Shown here piece by piece: positions 36,701-51,700 of a stretch of DNA of 64,000 nucleotides. Every line of letters begins with the position of its first letter. Positions within the stretch are counted from its first letter, which is position 1. This DNA comes from Trichobilharzia szidati (lineage: Eukaryota; Platyhelminthes; Trematoda; Strigeidida; Schistosomatidae). Position numbers and translations under genes: made by a program. The notes beneath the pieces were generated by a model. The model saw only the letters and a program-made list of their open reading frames with translations, was not told where the DNA came from and searched no databases. The DNA lies in NCBI GenBank assembly GCA_944472155.2, contig OX235273.1, positions 1,833,204 through 1,897,203 of the forward strand, in the 5' to 3' direction.

Positions 36701-39700
36701 GAGCGTCACGAAAAGCATTCACAACAGGCTGCTGTAGACTTTTATCAAAAGCTATTCTCTTCACTCTATACTGAAGATCAGATGACCAGCCAGAAACGAT
36801 AAGTCACAGGTAAATCCGGGAGCAAACCAACCATGAACCTATTGATCAACAAGTTTACTGAAGAAAATGGAGATGGGTCTTCCGATGGAACTGAGCACAA
36901 GGCTTTCTCATGGAACCCAAATGGGAAACAGCTAGTCGAGCTTCTGTGCGTGACATGGAGGAGATTGTGTGCGCATTGGGATGACAGCTTATAGACAATG
37001 GTAGAACCGTCTAAATAAGACTGAAGTCCTTTGATGCATTCAGATCCCAAAGAAATAATCATAATAATATAAATACGGAATAATTTAGAAAGGAGGTAAT
37101 CATCTTGCTATTGAAAACATTAGACCAGTAATTCTTAGTAACTGAGTTTAATATTCATAAGGAAACAGCACCATACCAGAGCGAAATGTCCTCAGTCTTA
37201 AGGAAACGAATATCTTTGTAGCCACTTGATTTCTTGATCATAGAAGACAATAAATGTCCTGCTGAGTTGTATGTTCTTTCCGTGGAAACTAACCGAATCT
37301 GCTGTCCATTAATAGGTATTAGTCAAAATCTGTCTACTATCTAAGGACGATATATGCACAGAGTGTCATGCATACTTTGGTATACTATACTTTGATATCC
37401 ATGGTTTCACTTTCCAAATTTCTGTTCCATTCGGTGACATCTTTTCATCAGAATGAAACGTACACTAATGTCTGCTGTTCAGCTGAGTGAATACGTTTCA
37501 GTTACCAATATTTCCACCTCTAAATTATTTGGTTTTTATACTTCTTTACTCATACTAGTACCTTTAAAGAAAAAGTTACTTCTGAAAAAAATTGCAAAAT
37601 CTATATTGGAGTTTGAAAGCAGTTAGCGGTTAAGAAGACTTTTAAGTGAGCCTTTAGTGAGTAGGTGTTTGGATGGTCGAATGCTTACCAATTACTCACG
37701 TGGTTCGGGTACAATTTTCTTCTGACACGCTCCTAAACCACATCATACCAGTAGTACTACTACCGATGAGGAGGTCAGTTTGAACGTGTGACTAGTAACC
37801 CCATCCTGCAAAAGAATCTCCAAAGTTCCACCCAGAACGAAAAGCAAGGCAAAGAAAGAAAACCTAAGGATATTGATTTTCTTAGACTCTTAATGACCTG
37901 TATACTTCTGAAAAGTGTTAAAAGTGGACGAAACGCATTCTGTATTTTTCTTCAATGACATTCATTTCATTCATTATTCTTTTTCCTTATCTTTTCTTTT
38001 CTTTTTCTCCATAGAAAGGTCAATTGAACGATTACATGTATCAAGCATTGATGAGTGATAGACATGACTTCGTCAAATTATTCTTAGAACAAGGTTTCAG
38101 TTTAGAAGAATTTCTTACAGTTTACATGTTAGAGAAATTGTATACAGATCAGTTGAAAAATCTGGTAACTTGTTTTTTTTAATTTTTCCCTCTAATACAT
38201 TATCCATTTAAATTGTAGAATTCAAAAGTAGCCATTTTCAATAAAATGTGGGAGTACAATCGATCACATCGGGTTAGTTTATTGATTATTTATTTTATCA
38301 TTATTATCATTGAGCATAATTATTTGACAAATTTTTTTGTGATCACAAGGTGTTTAATAGCAATCAGACACTTAGGGCTCAACTGAACAATAAAGCTTAT
38401 CTACTGAGTGCTGACTGGTACCATCTGACCGTCAAAACTTTAGGGAATGAGAATGGGTTACAAATGTCTAATTTAGTGAGCTAAATCTTCGTGTTGAGTA
38501 ACAGCTGCTCTTGTCCTTTGCTTTTAAATTCAATTTTGATTCTCCTTTTGATTGACTGAGTCGAAATGATTAGCCTTAGTTGACATGCGGCTTCTAGAAT
38601 GGAAGTTTCGACAGTGTCTGAGGATTAACTTGAAGTACTTTGGTGAATGTTCACCCGAACATCTCTGTCCAATCAATTAACGGGAAATTCAGAAATGGAT
38701 TAAAAACAAATAATAAGTGAGGTGGCCAAAGTGGTCGAGTGGACAACGTGTTAGCATTTGAAACGATTGGCTGTGTGTTGGAGTCCCAGTGGGAGCGTAA
38801 TCAGTCACTGAGGAATGCAGGTACATCCACTAGCTGACGAGTCCCAAATAGGGAGAAATATGTATCCCAGTTGGAGATAGTGTTCTACTTGAGGTTCGAC
38901 ACCAGTGGTCATCGTTCCGAATGCCGAAGCGCTGATAAGCCAACAGAAATGATGTATAGGGGAAAACAGGAAAATGCATTCGACTACCACCGATTGGCCG
39001 ATATAACTAGTTGGATACAATTCATATCAACAAGTAATGCTTGCTGGTCAGATTGTAGAAGTGGTTTAAACACACTAGGTGGTCAGTTCGCACGTGTGAG
39101 ACGAAGCTCTTCGGCGGTGTACATGGTTTGACTCATCTGGGAGGGTCAAATCAGTTCAAATCGGCTGAAAATAGAAATTTAAATATTTAGAGAGGTAGGT
39201 ATTATTCAGTTCAAGAATTTTCACAGGAGGAATGAAATTTGATATGACCGTCAACACCACCTGGTAGTTTATGATCCTCTTGCGCTAACGAAACTTTCCT
39301 ACCTAGTAGATTTGACAGCCTTCTGAACTAGTCACTATTCCCAACGACAATCACCATGACACTATACTACAGATATGCGAGACAAGAATGGAAGATGACA
39401 GACAGAGCTTCCACTGCCTCAAATCAACCAGAGCAAAGGCTTAACAACAGTTCCGTGTGTATAATAGGTCTTTAAACGACCTAGAGAGACACTAAAACAA
39501 TTAACAACCAATAGAATTCAACCATCATAAGAAGAGGGAAATACAAACATGGCAGTATTATAAATAAAAGTAATAATAGTTTAAGGATATGGAAAAGTTA
39601 AGTGTATGTAACAAAAATCGAATTCAACAGTATCAAAAATAAGTAAATACTTGAGAAATCCTTCATCTCATCGAAGAAATAACCGAAAATCTTCGCTACT

Positions 39701-42700
39701 GATGAGATCCAAATAGGGCGAAATATACATTAACCAAATAATATTATGAGTATACTACTATTATTAAGTTAAAAGTCTTCAATAATATTTTCGTTAGTGA
39801 AAACAAGTATACGCTTTAGTACTACACATTTTATCAATCTGAGATGTAGTCTTCTCTCTACCGATATTTATGTAATTGTAACTCATTAATGCTTCGATAA
39901 TTCCAAGGGAAAAAAAGGACTATATTTATTTATTATAGATATATATAAAATATCCCTTTACAGCTGAATGGTTTTCATTTATGTAATTGAATTTCTCTAT
40001 CGATTAGATGTACTTAATCTACAAAAATGACAAAAAGTATTTATGTAGGAATGCTATTCATGCATAACCTGGAAGTAACGTGCACATGTTGAGAACAGCT
40101 ACATATATTTGTGTATAGAGTATTATGTGTAGATGAATGCCTTCACAAGCATTGAAATTAGTATTACAAATGCTTGTGAACTCATATAATGTCTCAGTTA
40201 TAAATGGTATTCACAGTATAGTGAATAAGAATAAGCTATTTGGTATCCAGTACTCTAAATTGTCATTTTCAAGAGTCACTTAGTAGGGATATCGAGAAGT
40301 CGACAAAGTATGCTTGAATTCATTTGTACAAATCTGCTAATTTTAACTTCTTTTTTCTGAAATTTGAGTGGCAGTCAAAACTTTGCTGTAAATATTTTGA
40401 ATTTGTCTTAATAACCAACGTTTCGTGATTATTGTCATTCGTCAGCGAGGTGTATCTGCAACTTTAAAGCAACTGATGAGATCTTGGAGACAGGAACGAT
40501 AACTCAGTGCTTTTATCCAGAGTTGTCACTCTGTGGGAGTGTAATGATTGTATTCCTTCAGGAGTATCGGCCCACTGGGGTTCGAACCCAGGAGCTTCTC
40601 GTTAGAAGTCATACTCGTAAACCATTCAGCCACCGGGGCTAAATCCAATGAATCGCCCATGAATTTCAACTTCTACCGATTCGTGATCTTAAAGAGACCA
40701 CCAGCCAATATCACCGGCGAGTACTGGTCTTCACACTCGACCTCATGGATCCCCCTCTTCGCGACTTCCCGGTAGGACTGCGGGCATGTTTCTCCTGTAG
40801 CTAGTCACTACAAGTGACTTTTGAAAATTAATCTGTTACAGTTAACCTCCAGTGGAAGTGTGACGGTTGTATTGACTGGTCACTAGGTTGTTGCCAACTT
40901 CATGCGATTAGTCCCTGGTAGGTAACACTGATTTGAATTTCAAAGAAGACATCAATTTCCAGTAAGCATGAAATCTATTTCCGTGGCTTTCTGTAGATTG
41001 TCTGCTGCAATTTAGAAGCAGCTAATTCGACGAAAATTTTTTATGTGAAAAGATGTATTTGTTAATGACCCTAAAAAGTGGAAACGTTATATCTCGACCA
41101 AACCTGAATTAGACTTCATTGCAGGATTACATTTTTACCCAGTGAGTGGATTGTAATGTACCCATTTTCTAACCTGAATGTGTCAGATTCGACCCCTGGT
41201 TGAATCAGAGGTTGATACTGTTACAAAATCACATAATTGAACGACAAAATCATCCAGTCTTCCTGGGTTTTCAGTAGATCAGATCCTCAGATAAAGTAGG
41301 TTCATGACCATTTCACCTGAATCTATCTGAAATTTTTTACACTGTGAGCATGTTGAATAATAATTATAATCATGTATTTTATAGAAATTAGGCAGAACAG
41401 TCTCCAAAGAGAACAAGGTAACTAGAGAGAATGGTAGAGACAGTAGTGTGTAATAGCTGTATTCGTTATCCTAACAACAGTAGTGATGTATGTGTATATA
41501 TATATGCGCATAAAAGTATATAGTTTAAATAATATTTTTGAGTAATTTTATCTCAGTTTTTGTTTTCTGTGTATATCTGTTCTCAGTGTTCATAGCAGCG
41601 CTTTTATTAGCTTGTATTCTCTCCAATGCTCTGTGTTATTTTAAAAGATGCATGCACTCAGAAAATCTGTCGGGTTGTATGAAATATTTGTGTCTATCTG
41701 TAACTGTGTGCCTGACATGTCTCTGTAAACTGTGGTTGGTTAGCTGGACAGTTTTCAACAGTCAACATCCAGTTGACATCCAACTGTGAACAGAGATGGA
41801 GCATATATAGATAGGGCAGTCAGTCTGCTTTGTTACTTTTTATCCCTGACTGGGTTCTGGGGAAAAATACCGATTCTGTCTCCTTTCCTTATCTGCTTCA
41901 TACTTGCTTCATACTTGTTTCCTTTTCTAGCATACCTGATATAACCACGATAATTCTACAGAATCATATATCCATGCATAATTAATTATACACATAACTT
42001 TAGGCTTAATTATCCTCTATTAATCATTTATTGTCAACTAGTCAACAAAATAGTCATTTTCTTTGTTTATTTGCTTATTCGTGTATCCCTGTGATACTTT
42101 ATCTAACCTCAATAACATTGTCAAGTGTGTCCAGTCTATTTCCCGTGTTCTCTGTATCCAACTATCTCTCTTTCTCTCTCTCACTATGTCTTCTTTTATC
42201 TCTTTTCTTCTCTGGTTAGTTTTATGCAGGCGCATAGTGCGTAAACTACAAGATTCCTCAAGTCTTCATTCCTTCATTATTTATTAATATTATTGCTTCC
42301 TTGGGTTCCAAATGGAAGATAGGGCTCCAACAGCTCTCCTCTTGAACTTGGCCTGCAATTATCCATAATCTCTTATCTCCTCCAACTCACGTGATCTCCT
42401 CCATATCACCCTGGGACCGCAGCCCAACTCATCGTTTCCCATTTGGATTCTTTTTCGAGCGATGGCCTAGCTAACGCGTGATGGGATTCGATGGTCTCTT
42501 TAGTGGTGTGTGTCAAATCCATCTACGTTCACTCTTTTTGGTTTCTTCACAGAGTTTCTTGTTGCTAATTCTTTCTGGCTGGCTGTTTCATCTTCAATAT
42601 GGAGCCAGCAAAGACTTGTTGGAAATGCTTTTTTTTGACGCGTCAAGTTAAACTTCATGAAAACTGATTTCTATTTATAGTCTTCGTTAAGTAATTCATA

Positions 42701-45700
42701 GTTGTTCGAATGTACATTTCCCTTAAGTGGAAATATTGCTGAAATGTAGAGTCTTCTGGATATACGGTGTGATTTATTTAATGTTAACACATCTGAGATC
42801 CGTTATTTATCTTAAGAATGTATCAATAATATTGACAAACATTTTGAAGGGAAATGCTCCAATGCTTTATCTACTTTCCTTACATAAACTTGAGTTTACC
42901 ATCTGCCAATAGAATGCATAGGAAGAACTTCATTTTTGGTGGGTTTTTTCACAGTGATACCAACCAAGAGTTCGACTGTTCATTAATTGTCTGTTATAGT
43001 GATCAGCAACTCTGTCTGTTATGCTTCGTCCTCATTAAACATACCTCAGCATACTAAACGAGATGGGAGGTTTTCATGGTATCTGATCATATTAGCACAA
43101 TTTGCCTTTAAAATCTGGCAAAATGAATAAGTCACTTAATGGGTCAATAAACCTTCCAAGCATACGGAGATTTGTACATTCATTACTCATACCAGCTTAC
43201 ACCTTATTAAAGTTTTCTGTCTTAATCAAGAAAGGGTTTTTCTGGAAATGACAAGGAAGTGTCTAAAACATAACGCTTGTAAAGTACGATTCAATTCTCT
43301 CGAGTAAGTAAGAGGCGTCGGTGGCATAGCGGTTAGGACGCTCGCCGACCGTGCACATGGTCCGGGGTTCGATCCCCGACCGACACACTCCTTTACCTCG
43401 CTAAGCCAGAAATAATGCTGGTGAAGAGGAAAGGTTGGGCATGAGGCTAGCAACAGCATCCTGTAAAATAAACACTGCTACAGAAACTTCAAGCCACTAG
43501 CTTGAAGCCCTATGTTCCACTGGGGAACGTGAAGGAAAAAAAAGATTTCAAAGACGCAAGATGCATTCATACCTTGCCTCACAATTGTATCATCATGTCT
43601 CTTTGGGAGCTTTTTCACTTCTGTTACAATTTAGCGTTTTACAGCTGAATATAATCTCATTTTCACATATCGATGCCCCTATTTATTACCATCGCACCCA
43701 TTGTTCTCATGGAAGTCAATGAAACACTGTTCACTGTGGAATAGTGCTGTTATATTACTCTTCTCTAGGTAGCAGAACAAAAAGAGGAGAGATTCGACAT
43801 AAGCGTAAAACTTAAATCACAGAAAAATTCTTTCGAACTGATTTCTAACACTATATAGCTTGATTGCTACTTTCAGCGCTAAGTTAGTTGATGATTTTAT
43901 AATTTCTAGGCAAATCTCTATTTGTATCAGGTGGAAGCTAGTAAGCAAAAGTGCTAATTACTGCATAAAGAATTGTACAAAGTTATTGTTTCCCCAAAGC
44001 AACAAGTTGGCAGAAGAAGCCTCCAGAGAGGATAGGACTTCAGGTGAACATAGAGAAAACAGAGGTGATAATGAAGATTCCTGCCCGCCAACAGCACCAG
44101 CAACAACAACAGACAATAATCAGCATAAATGGGAGAAATTTGAAAGAAGCAACCTCTTTTACCTACCTACCTGGGAAGCATCGTTTCAACTACATGCGGG
44201 CGGAACTGATGAGGATATCAGAGCGAGGATCGGCGAAGCAAGGCAAGCTTTCATCACTCTCAAGTCTGTGTGGAGGTCAACAGCACTCCTCAGCATGAAA
44301 AATAAGATCCGGATTTTCCTTTTCCAGTGCTACTCTATACGTATCACAGACTTGGCGCTATCCCGCGTCACGAAGGGCACTTTGAACAAACTACCGACTT
44401 TCATCAACAGCTGTCGTCGCTCAATACTACTCAGGATCAGATGGCCGGCCAGAAAACGTCAGCAAGAGGGATCTCTTGGAACGAATGAATCAATGAGGAA
44501 CCAGTTGTGCAACAAATCTTCAGGAATAAATGGAGTTAGATGGATTGGCCATACTCTGAGGAAACCATCAAGTGACATCAGTGGACAAGCCATTGCTCGA
44601 GTGGAACCCGAAAGGGAAGCGGCGAGTTGGTCATCAGTGCGAGGGTGACATGGAGGAGGTGATGCGAAGAGGAGATGAAAGCATGTGGGCAGACGTGGAG
44701 CCAGGTGGAAACGTTGGCTGAGGACAGGACGTAATGTAGACGTGCAGTTGAAGCCCTACGTTCCTCTAGGAACTAAAGGAAACAATAATAATTGTTTCAC
44801 CCAGGCCAGTGGAAGTATAGTACAAACTACCCAGTAAGATATACACGATTATATTAAGTGCTATCCGTTAATCTGTCCGGTTACACCTTCATCTCCCGCG
44901 TCAGCTACTACGACTAATCATTTATTATTCGTCGTTGGCAAAGTGGTAGAATGCCTGCTAGCCATGCAGGTGGTCCGGGGTTTGATCCCCGGCCGGCGCA
45001 CTCCTTTACCTCGCTAAGCCAAGTAATAAGACTGATAAAGAGGGAAGGTTGGGCATGAGGTTAGCAACCCCATCCCAGAAAAATAAACGCCACTGCTACA
45101 GAAACTTCAAGCCTCTCGCTTGAAGGCGCCTATGTTCCACTGGGAACGTAAAGGAATGAAAAGAAAATTTCCAAAAGTATAAGGTTTATTCATCTAATAG
45201 TTCAGTGATCAACGTGGATTATTCTAAAGCTCAAAGATTAGAAGTCAGTTGACTTCCTAACCACTTATCCTTAACAAATTCTGATTAATCAGAAGACGTA
45301 ATAGAAAAGTAGTGAGTTAATTATTTAGTAAGACCATATTAATCGTTTACGTGATAAACGTCTAATCCAAAATCCCGTTTCTATTAGTTCATAAACACAA
45401 ACAATCTGTCAACTAAAATGACTCATTCTGTGGGATACTTTTTCCAGTAACGCCTAGTAATTTAGCATAAATGTTACACCCTAGAAGTATTATTTTACTG
45501 GTGGTCTAATGTAACTGTACCGCTTGACTGTCACAAGAAGTGAAGACAACTGTACCACATTAAATAAATCACGATCATGTGGTCGCAAAACAGTGTCAAG
45601 CCACTGAAACTGATTAATAGGGATACCTTGACATTTCTTTTCACGTTTACGACATAATATACACAAGGGACCATCTAGACGAGGAGATTTGGACTTCTGT

Positions 45701-48700
45701 TACCCACTCATGACACTGGAGGTCTAAGTAAACTAAACCATTGGCTGGTAGTAAGCCCATAGAAAACAGAATGTTGGGAGGGGGTCTAGGGACCCCGCAA
45801 ACATACAACCACCACTATAACTTCAAACCTCAAGGATTTATCCCCTATATTCCGCTCATAATTCAAGGAATGGAGAAATTCACCTCAGCAACTACTGACG
45901 AAATGTAGCACCGCAGTAAATACACCAACTAGGAATCAGTCAGCCGTCGATGTAGGCTGCAGGCATGCCTAACCAATGAAAATCATGAAGTTAGGGATCC
46001 ACGTGAAATGTGACTTATGTCTTCTTCATAAGTCGTGTGTGTAGTTTCAAAGCAGATCATACTGTTGAATTCCGCTCAGTGACAAGCATATATTAGCAAT
46101 GCTTGTTTGACTTTCGTTTGATAAATGCAGTACACTCTTTTGTAAACCACCATGATCTATTCCTGCGGATAGTTCCTGGAATTCAACGGTTAACTTCCAT
46201 ATTTGTAGTAAGTTAATCTGAGAAGATAACTACATAACTACTGTCTTCAAAAGATGATGATTCCATCCTCTGCTTTACACAGAAAGATGGCTGTGAAATT
46301 CTAAAGTGTAGAAATGGAATACAAGCGATGTTAAGTACTGTCTGGCTTTCAACAGCTACTCCAGTTGATATCAGTTTAACCTCCGTTTAAAATTCGCTGA
46401 TTTTCTAAAGTAGTTTGAATTGTTTAACTATTATCATTTTCATTGTTCAATATGTTGTCGTAGTTGCATGTTAATGTTGTCGTGTTCAGTTTTAACACAT
46501 ATGTGCGCTGAATACTCTATACATAAATGTTGTAAATTAGACTAGCTAGTAGTGAACGTTTTTCTTGAAAAGGTTAATTATATTACTTTTGTAGCTGTAG
46601 AAAGTAGTATATATATAATTGTTATTTAACGTTTATACAGTTTTCTGTTTGTAGTGAATGGTCATTTATAACTTCGTTTTAAATGTTTTATTCTTTCTGT
46701 CTATTTCTGTGAAATCTTTACTACTACTAATAATAATGATGGTAACAACAATAATTAGACATCTAAAGTGGCTTTACGCGATGTCGGGAAGGTGATCAAA
46801 GCGTTGGTTGGCGATTTCTACCATCCATTATATCTAAGTAAAGAATTTCAAGCTAAACTGATGCCAGAGAAAAGGCTTGAAGGTGCAGGTAAGATTTGTT
46901 TGCTTGTTTTTTTTTGTAAAACATATTTTATAAACTACTTAAATATGGTAAATGAGTAGTACTACTACTGCGATCAGATAAATATAATTTGCTTGGAGAA
47001 TCTTAGTTTCAAATAACTTTCATGTAATAATAATTGCTCTGGTGATTGAATATTTATCAGTCAGCTGTATATCAGAAGTGTATCTCAAATTATTTGACTA
47101 TAGGACAGGTTTCATAGAGATCTCATTCACTATTCTAATGAAATGGAGTTATTTTTTTGACTATAGCTTGATTCCACACCGCATTTTTGGTACAAGTATG
47201 GAATTTTCAGCATGTGATATCGGTAGCTTAAATTTTGCAGGCCTACCATTGATATCAGGTGTGTGTCGGCAGGGGATCGAACCCCAAACCATGTGCATGG
47301 TCGGCGAGAGTCCTAACGGCTGTGCCACCGACGTCAGAAAAAATCACATATGTAAACGTAGCTTCATTTTAATATACTTTCAAGACACACACTCCTTATA
47401 AGATTAACTGGGAAACAGGTACCAGAAAGGGGAAGTTTCAGTGAAATTTAGTAAGCACTAATCGGTCTCCCAAAGCGTTTGAACTGAGTAGGACAAGGTT
47501 GCTTATTATAACTTATAATCTTCCTAACTGTGGGGAAGTGGTTTATGAGACAGGCCATGGGAAGTGGAGAAACGAGTTTGAGCTCAACTAACAGAAAGAT
47601 CCCAGAAAATCCGGACGCCACAGTTTATTTATGTCGAGTTTCATACAATCTAAAATATTAACAAGCGAAAATCAACAAGTTCTCAGAAGAATTGGCGAAG
47701 ACAGAACTTCAGATGAGCACAGAGAAGAAAGCGGAGATGAAGACAACAAACCAACAACAACAAGTACCAATCGCCATCAGTGGGATAAATTAAAATAAAG
47801 CCATCTCTTTCAGTAAGCCCCGCAGCATCCTTTCAGTATGGCTGAGGATGTCAAATCCAGGATCATATAAGGACGATTGACACTTTTCATTCCTAAATTA
47901 GTGTACGGATCTCTAAAGCTTGGTCAGAAAAGATAAGTAACGAGGAAACCTGTCAGTGAACCAATGAAGATTTTACTATTCCACAAACATACAGAACGGA
48001 ATGGAGATGAATTGTAATATGTGCTGAGGAGAACGTTGAATGACATCACAAGTCAGGCCCTTGAGTTAAACCCGAACGGGAAGTGTCGAGTTTGGTATGG
48101 TTCAGAGGACGACATGGAGGAGATCATGTAAGCAGGAAACGAAAGCCTGTGGAGTAGTTGTTGAGCCAGCTAAAAGAGACAATAGAGAACAAAATACAAT
48201 ACCGCTTTTCTGTTAAAGGCTTATGTTGGACTCTAAACTCAAGAAATGAATAATCATAATATAATCGATCTCACATTAACCAAACATTTTTGGTTGAAAC
48301 CATGAGAAATATTTAGTGCGTTGTAAGTTATGGTATAAGTGCGGACGATGATCAGAAGTTCAGCGGCTACGAATTAGTAGTCATAAGGCTTATTCTGATG
48401 TAATTCGAATTATTCTGTTGACTTTATTCAGTCTACCGAGGTAGAAGCTGGGACTGAACATGTGCTGTTTCTATTTTGGCTAACAAAGTACCCATGAATA
48501 GAAATTATCCACCGGATAAAATCTATTAGTCGACAATAAACCATATTCATTCAAAATCTATACTAATTTCTGGAGTTTAGGAAAGAGACTACGAAGTTTT
48601 CATGCAAAATCTGTGATTCTTAAATGAAATAACAATATTAATAATCACTTTATTTCAAACTACGCTGTTGGACAACAAAACTTTTCACTACGTATACTGT

Positions 48701-51700
48701 CAAAAATTTACTGCTTTCCTCAAAGAAAATTGAAAAGAATAGTTATAGAGTCTGCAATCTGTGCTAAGTATTTCAGGGACAGTCACTATGATATTTTCTC
48801 TATGAAAAACACGAAAAGCGATAGTTTGAAATATGTGAATTAAAATCTGATGATTGTAGGATTATTATCATTCTTCCCTTGGGTTCCGTGTGGAAAATAG
48901 GACTTCAACAACACATCTCCACTTTCTTGTACTTTCTGCTGTCCTCTTTAACTGTGCACATACGATTGCCTATCGTCTCTCATCTCCTTCAACTCACATG
49001 ACCTCCTCCATGCCACCCTTGGACTCACGCCCCACTCATCGTTTCCCTTCCGGTTCCACTTGATCACTGGCCTGACACGTGGTGTCAGCCAACGGTCTCC
49101 TCAGTGAGTGTCTTATCCACTTCCGTTTTCTCCGGCACATTTGTTGAGCAATAGGTTCTTGACTGGCTCGCTACCAGAGTTACTTGTTGATAACCCCTTC
49201 TGGACGGCCATTTGATCTTCATATGGTTGTTGCTTATGTTAATCTGCAACCTGTTGGAAATGTTAGTGACGCGCGTTGCAAGTTTCTGACCCATACAGGA
49301 GAACTGAGTGACTGGACATTGATGCAGAAGATTTTCAAACCGATTTCACATTTATGAATGTGTACCTTACCTTTTGGATCCTGGCTTTAACATCTTCATC
49401 CATTCCGCCTGTAGCTGAAACGATGCTCGCTTCCTAGATGAGTGAGGGGAGTGAACTCAATAAAATTTCTTCCTTTGGAGGTGATTGGTGCTGGTTGTTG
49501 TTGCTTTTTGTTGGGTTGTTATCTTCATCACCTCCTTCTTCTCGATGTTCACCTGGAGTCCTGTCTTCGCTGGCAGGTTCATCTTCCAACTTGTTGGTTT
49601 TCACTTGTAAGTTTTTGAGTTTGTGGAACATTAGACATGAATCATCCTCGAAATCCAGATCTTCAGGAGTCTTCTAATCGGTGGTTCAGCACATTCCTGT
49701 CTTCTCGCTTCCTACGCGCAGTCTTCTGCACAATCCAGTCCACTACAATCAGGAACATCATTTTTGATAACAGACAGGCGATCTTGTCTTGGTCCTATAT
49801 TAATTTCAAATGCCGTGCTAATTTGAGGATGGGTTGAATAAAAACAGAATGAGATAATGTGAAGCTATAAGCTAGTTTCTGATGAACAACGGCTATTTGG
49901 TAGCCTAAAGTTCAAGTAGCCTGTCACTTGACTTCTTTATCTCAAATGTTATTCACCTCCCACTAAGGATTTTTTTCATTAATGCAATTCATGTACACTG
50001 AGCTTATTCAAACAAAAGTGGTAACCTATCCCAGTTAACTGATTTTAAAATTTTCCATGTGTACAGTACATCTGTATGTGAATATTTTGCTGACCTCTTA
50101 CTTATTAAATGCAACATTATGTTACCTAGACCTTAACACTAACTGACGACCAACACTAATAAGCACCAAAGCTATATTCAGGGCTTCCTACCAACTGCCT
50201 CAAACCACCTTATATATATTTATCAAAGTTTCGGTTAATTTTGCTTCAGTTGCTGTGTTAGTTGTTGGTAAAAAGTATCAACAAGCGTTATATTATGATT
50301 ATTCTGATGGCTGATATACACTTCATTGCCTCGATATTAATTTATCAAAGAGGTTCAAGAAGACGATGAACACCAATCTATTGGAGGAATTCGTAGAGTT
50401 GTAATTCCTTGATTACTCTCGCTTATACACTGAAGATTTAAAAATAGACTCGTCCTAGTCGAATGCTAATGGGACATCAGAGTAACTTCTACTTCACCAG
50501 TGAGAATAAGCAAAACTGATAACCCATAAGCAATTTCTTTAAATCAAGGAATACACACATTGGATCATAGGAATTAATAAAAAGACGGTTGCAGAGAAGA
50601 AAATTTTCTTCTCGACATTCGTGTATTTACATTACACTTGTGAGAAAGTTTCAGAATTACTTCCGATCAGTGATCAGATTAATAAGATTACTAAGTGTAA
50701 TAAACAGAAGACAGGTAGTGGCACTATTCTAGAAATATTTCAGGTCAGAGGTCAAATTAAAAATTAAGATGTGTGATAATCAGAAAGAAAAGACAAAATA
50801 GAAATACAATTAATAGAAAACTAGTCAGTTTGTATAATTATGGGTTAAGGATGTAGTATTAACAAGGTGGGTAGGAGGTTCGGACATATAAAAATAAAAA
50901 CAGTAACCAGATCTAATAATGCAGATAGGGATTTAAAAGGTAAATATAACAAAATAAACGGGAAGGTTGGACAAGAAAGGTAATAGGATAGTGATTATTG
51001 GTGAGACTGACTTTTCATGATGGCCATGGTAGGGACAACGGTTGGATGTATTTCTTTTGGACACATAGAGTAGGCTTGAGTTTTCGGACCTCCAGTGCCT
51101 CAGCTATTCCTAGATGTCTTGATTTTACTCCCTTTGTTAGGTTTGATCGGATCTTATATATGGCTTTGAAGAACTTTTCAAATGGGCTGGATATCCAGAA
51201 TTCACCAGATGTTCTGTTATCAAACTGTATACCCCTTTGCGTTCTCCTTTTGCTAGCCATACTGGATAGTGTTCCCGCGTGCATTTTCTTTAATGGATTA
51301 TTATATTATTATTATTCCCTTGGGTTCCCAGTGGAACTTACGGCTTCAACAGTACTTCTCCATTTCACCATATTATCTGCTCATAAGCTCACATCTCCCT
51401 CATGTCACCTTCGACCCCTTGTCCAACTCACCATCTCCCATTTGGGATCCACTTGAGGGTCTGTCAGATGCGCGATGTCACTCAACAGTTTCCTTACAGT
51501 GTGACCAGTTCATCTCCATTTCTTTCAGCACCTTGGTTAATCAATAAGTTCTTGAACGATTGGTTCGTTCCAACAGTTCTTTATTGTTGATCATTTCCGG
51601 TTGGCCATCTGATCTTCAGTATGGAGTTAGTAAAAGTGGCAGTTGCTGATGGAAATTTGCATTAACGAGCCAAATCTCTCGCCTATGTTGACGCTAATGT

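Noticed and set aside
41538..41789. 83-codon hydrophobic frame that looks like a membrane protein
   Set aside because: There is no ATG at the start, no family resemblance, and it lies inside TRPM intron 7; T-rich DNA gives such frames by chance.
43313..43390. tRNA gene at the SINE-A heads (also 29940, 44930, 55340, 61894)
   Set aside because: A and B boxes are present, but the heads are repeated many times, have diverged arms and are joined to a SINE body and tail.
44044..44298. Gln-run protein as a host gene
   Set aside because: The caacaacaac stretch and its neighbours recur in all RTE-like copies, so it is part of the LINE.
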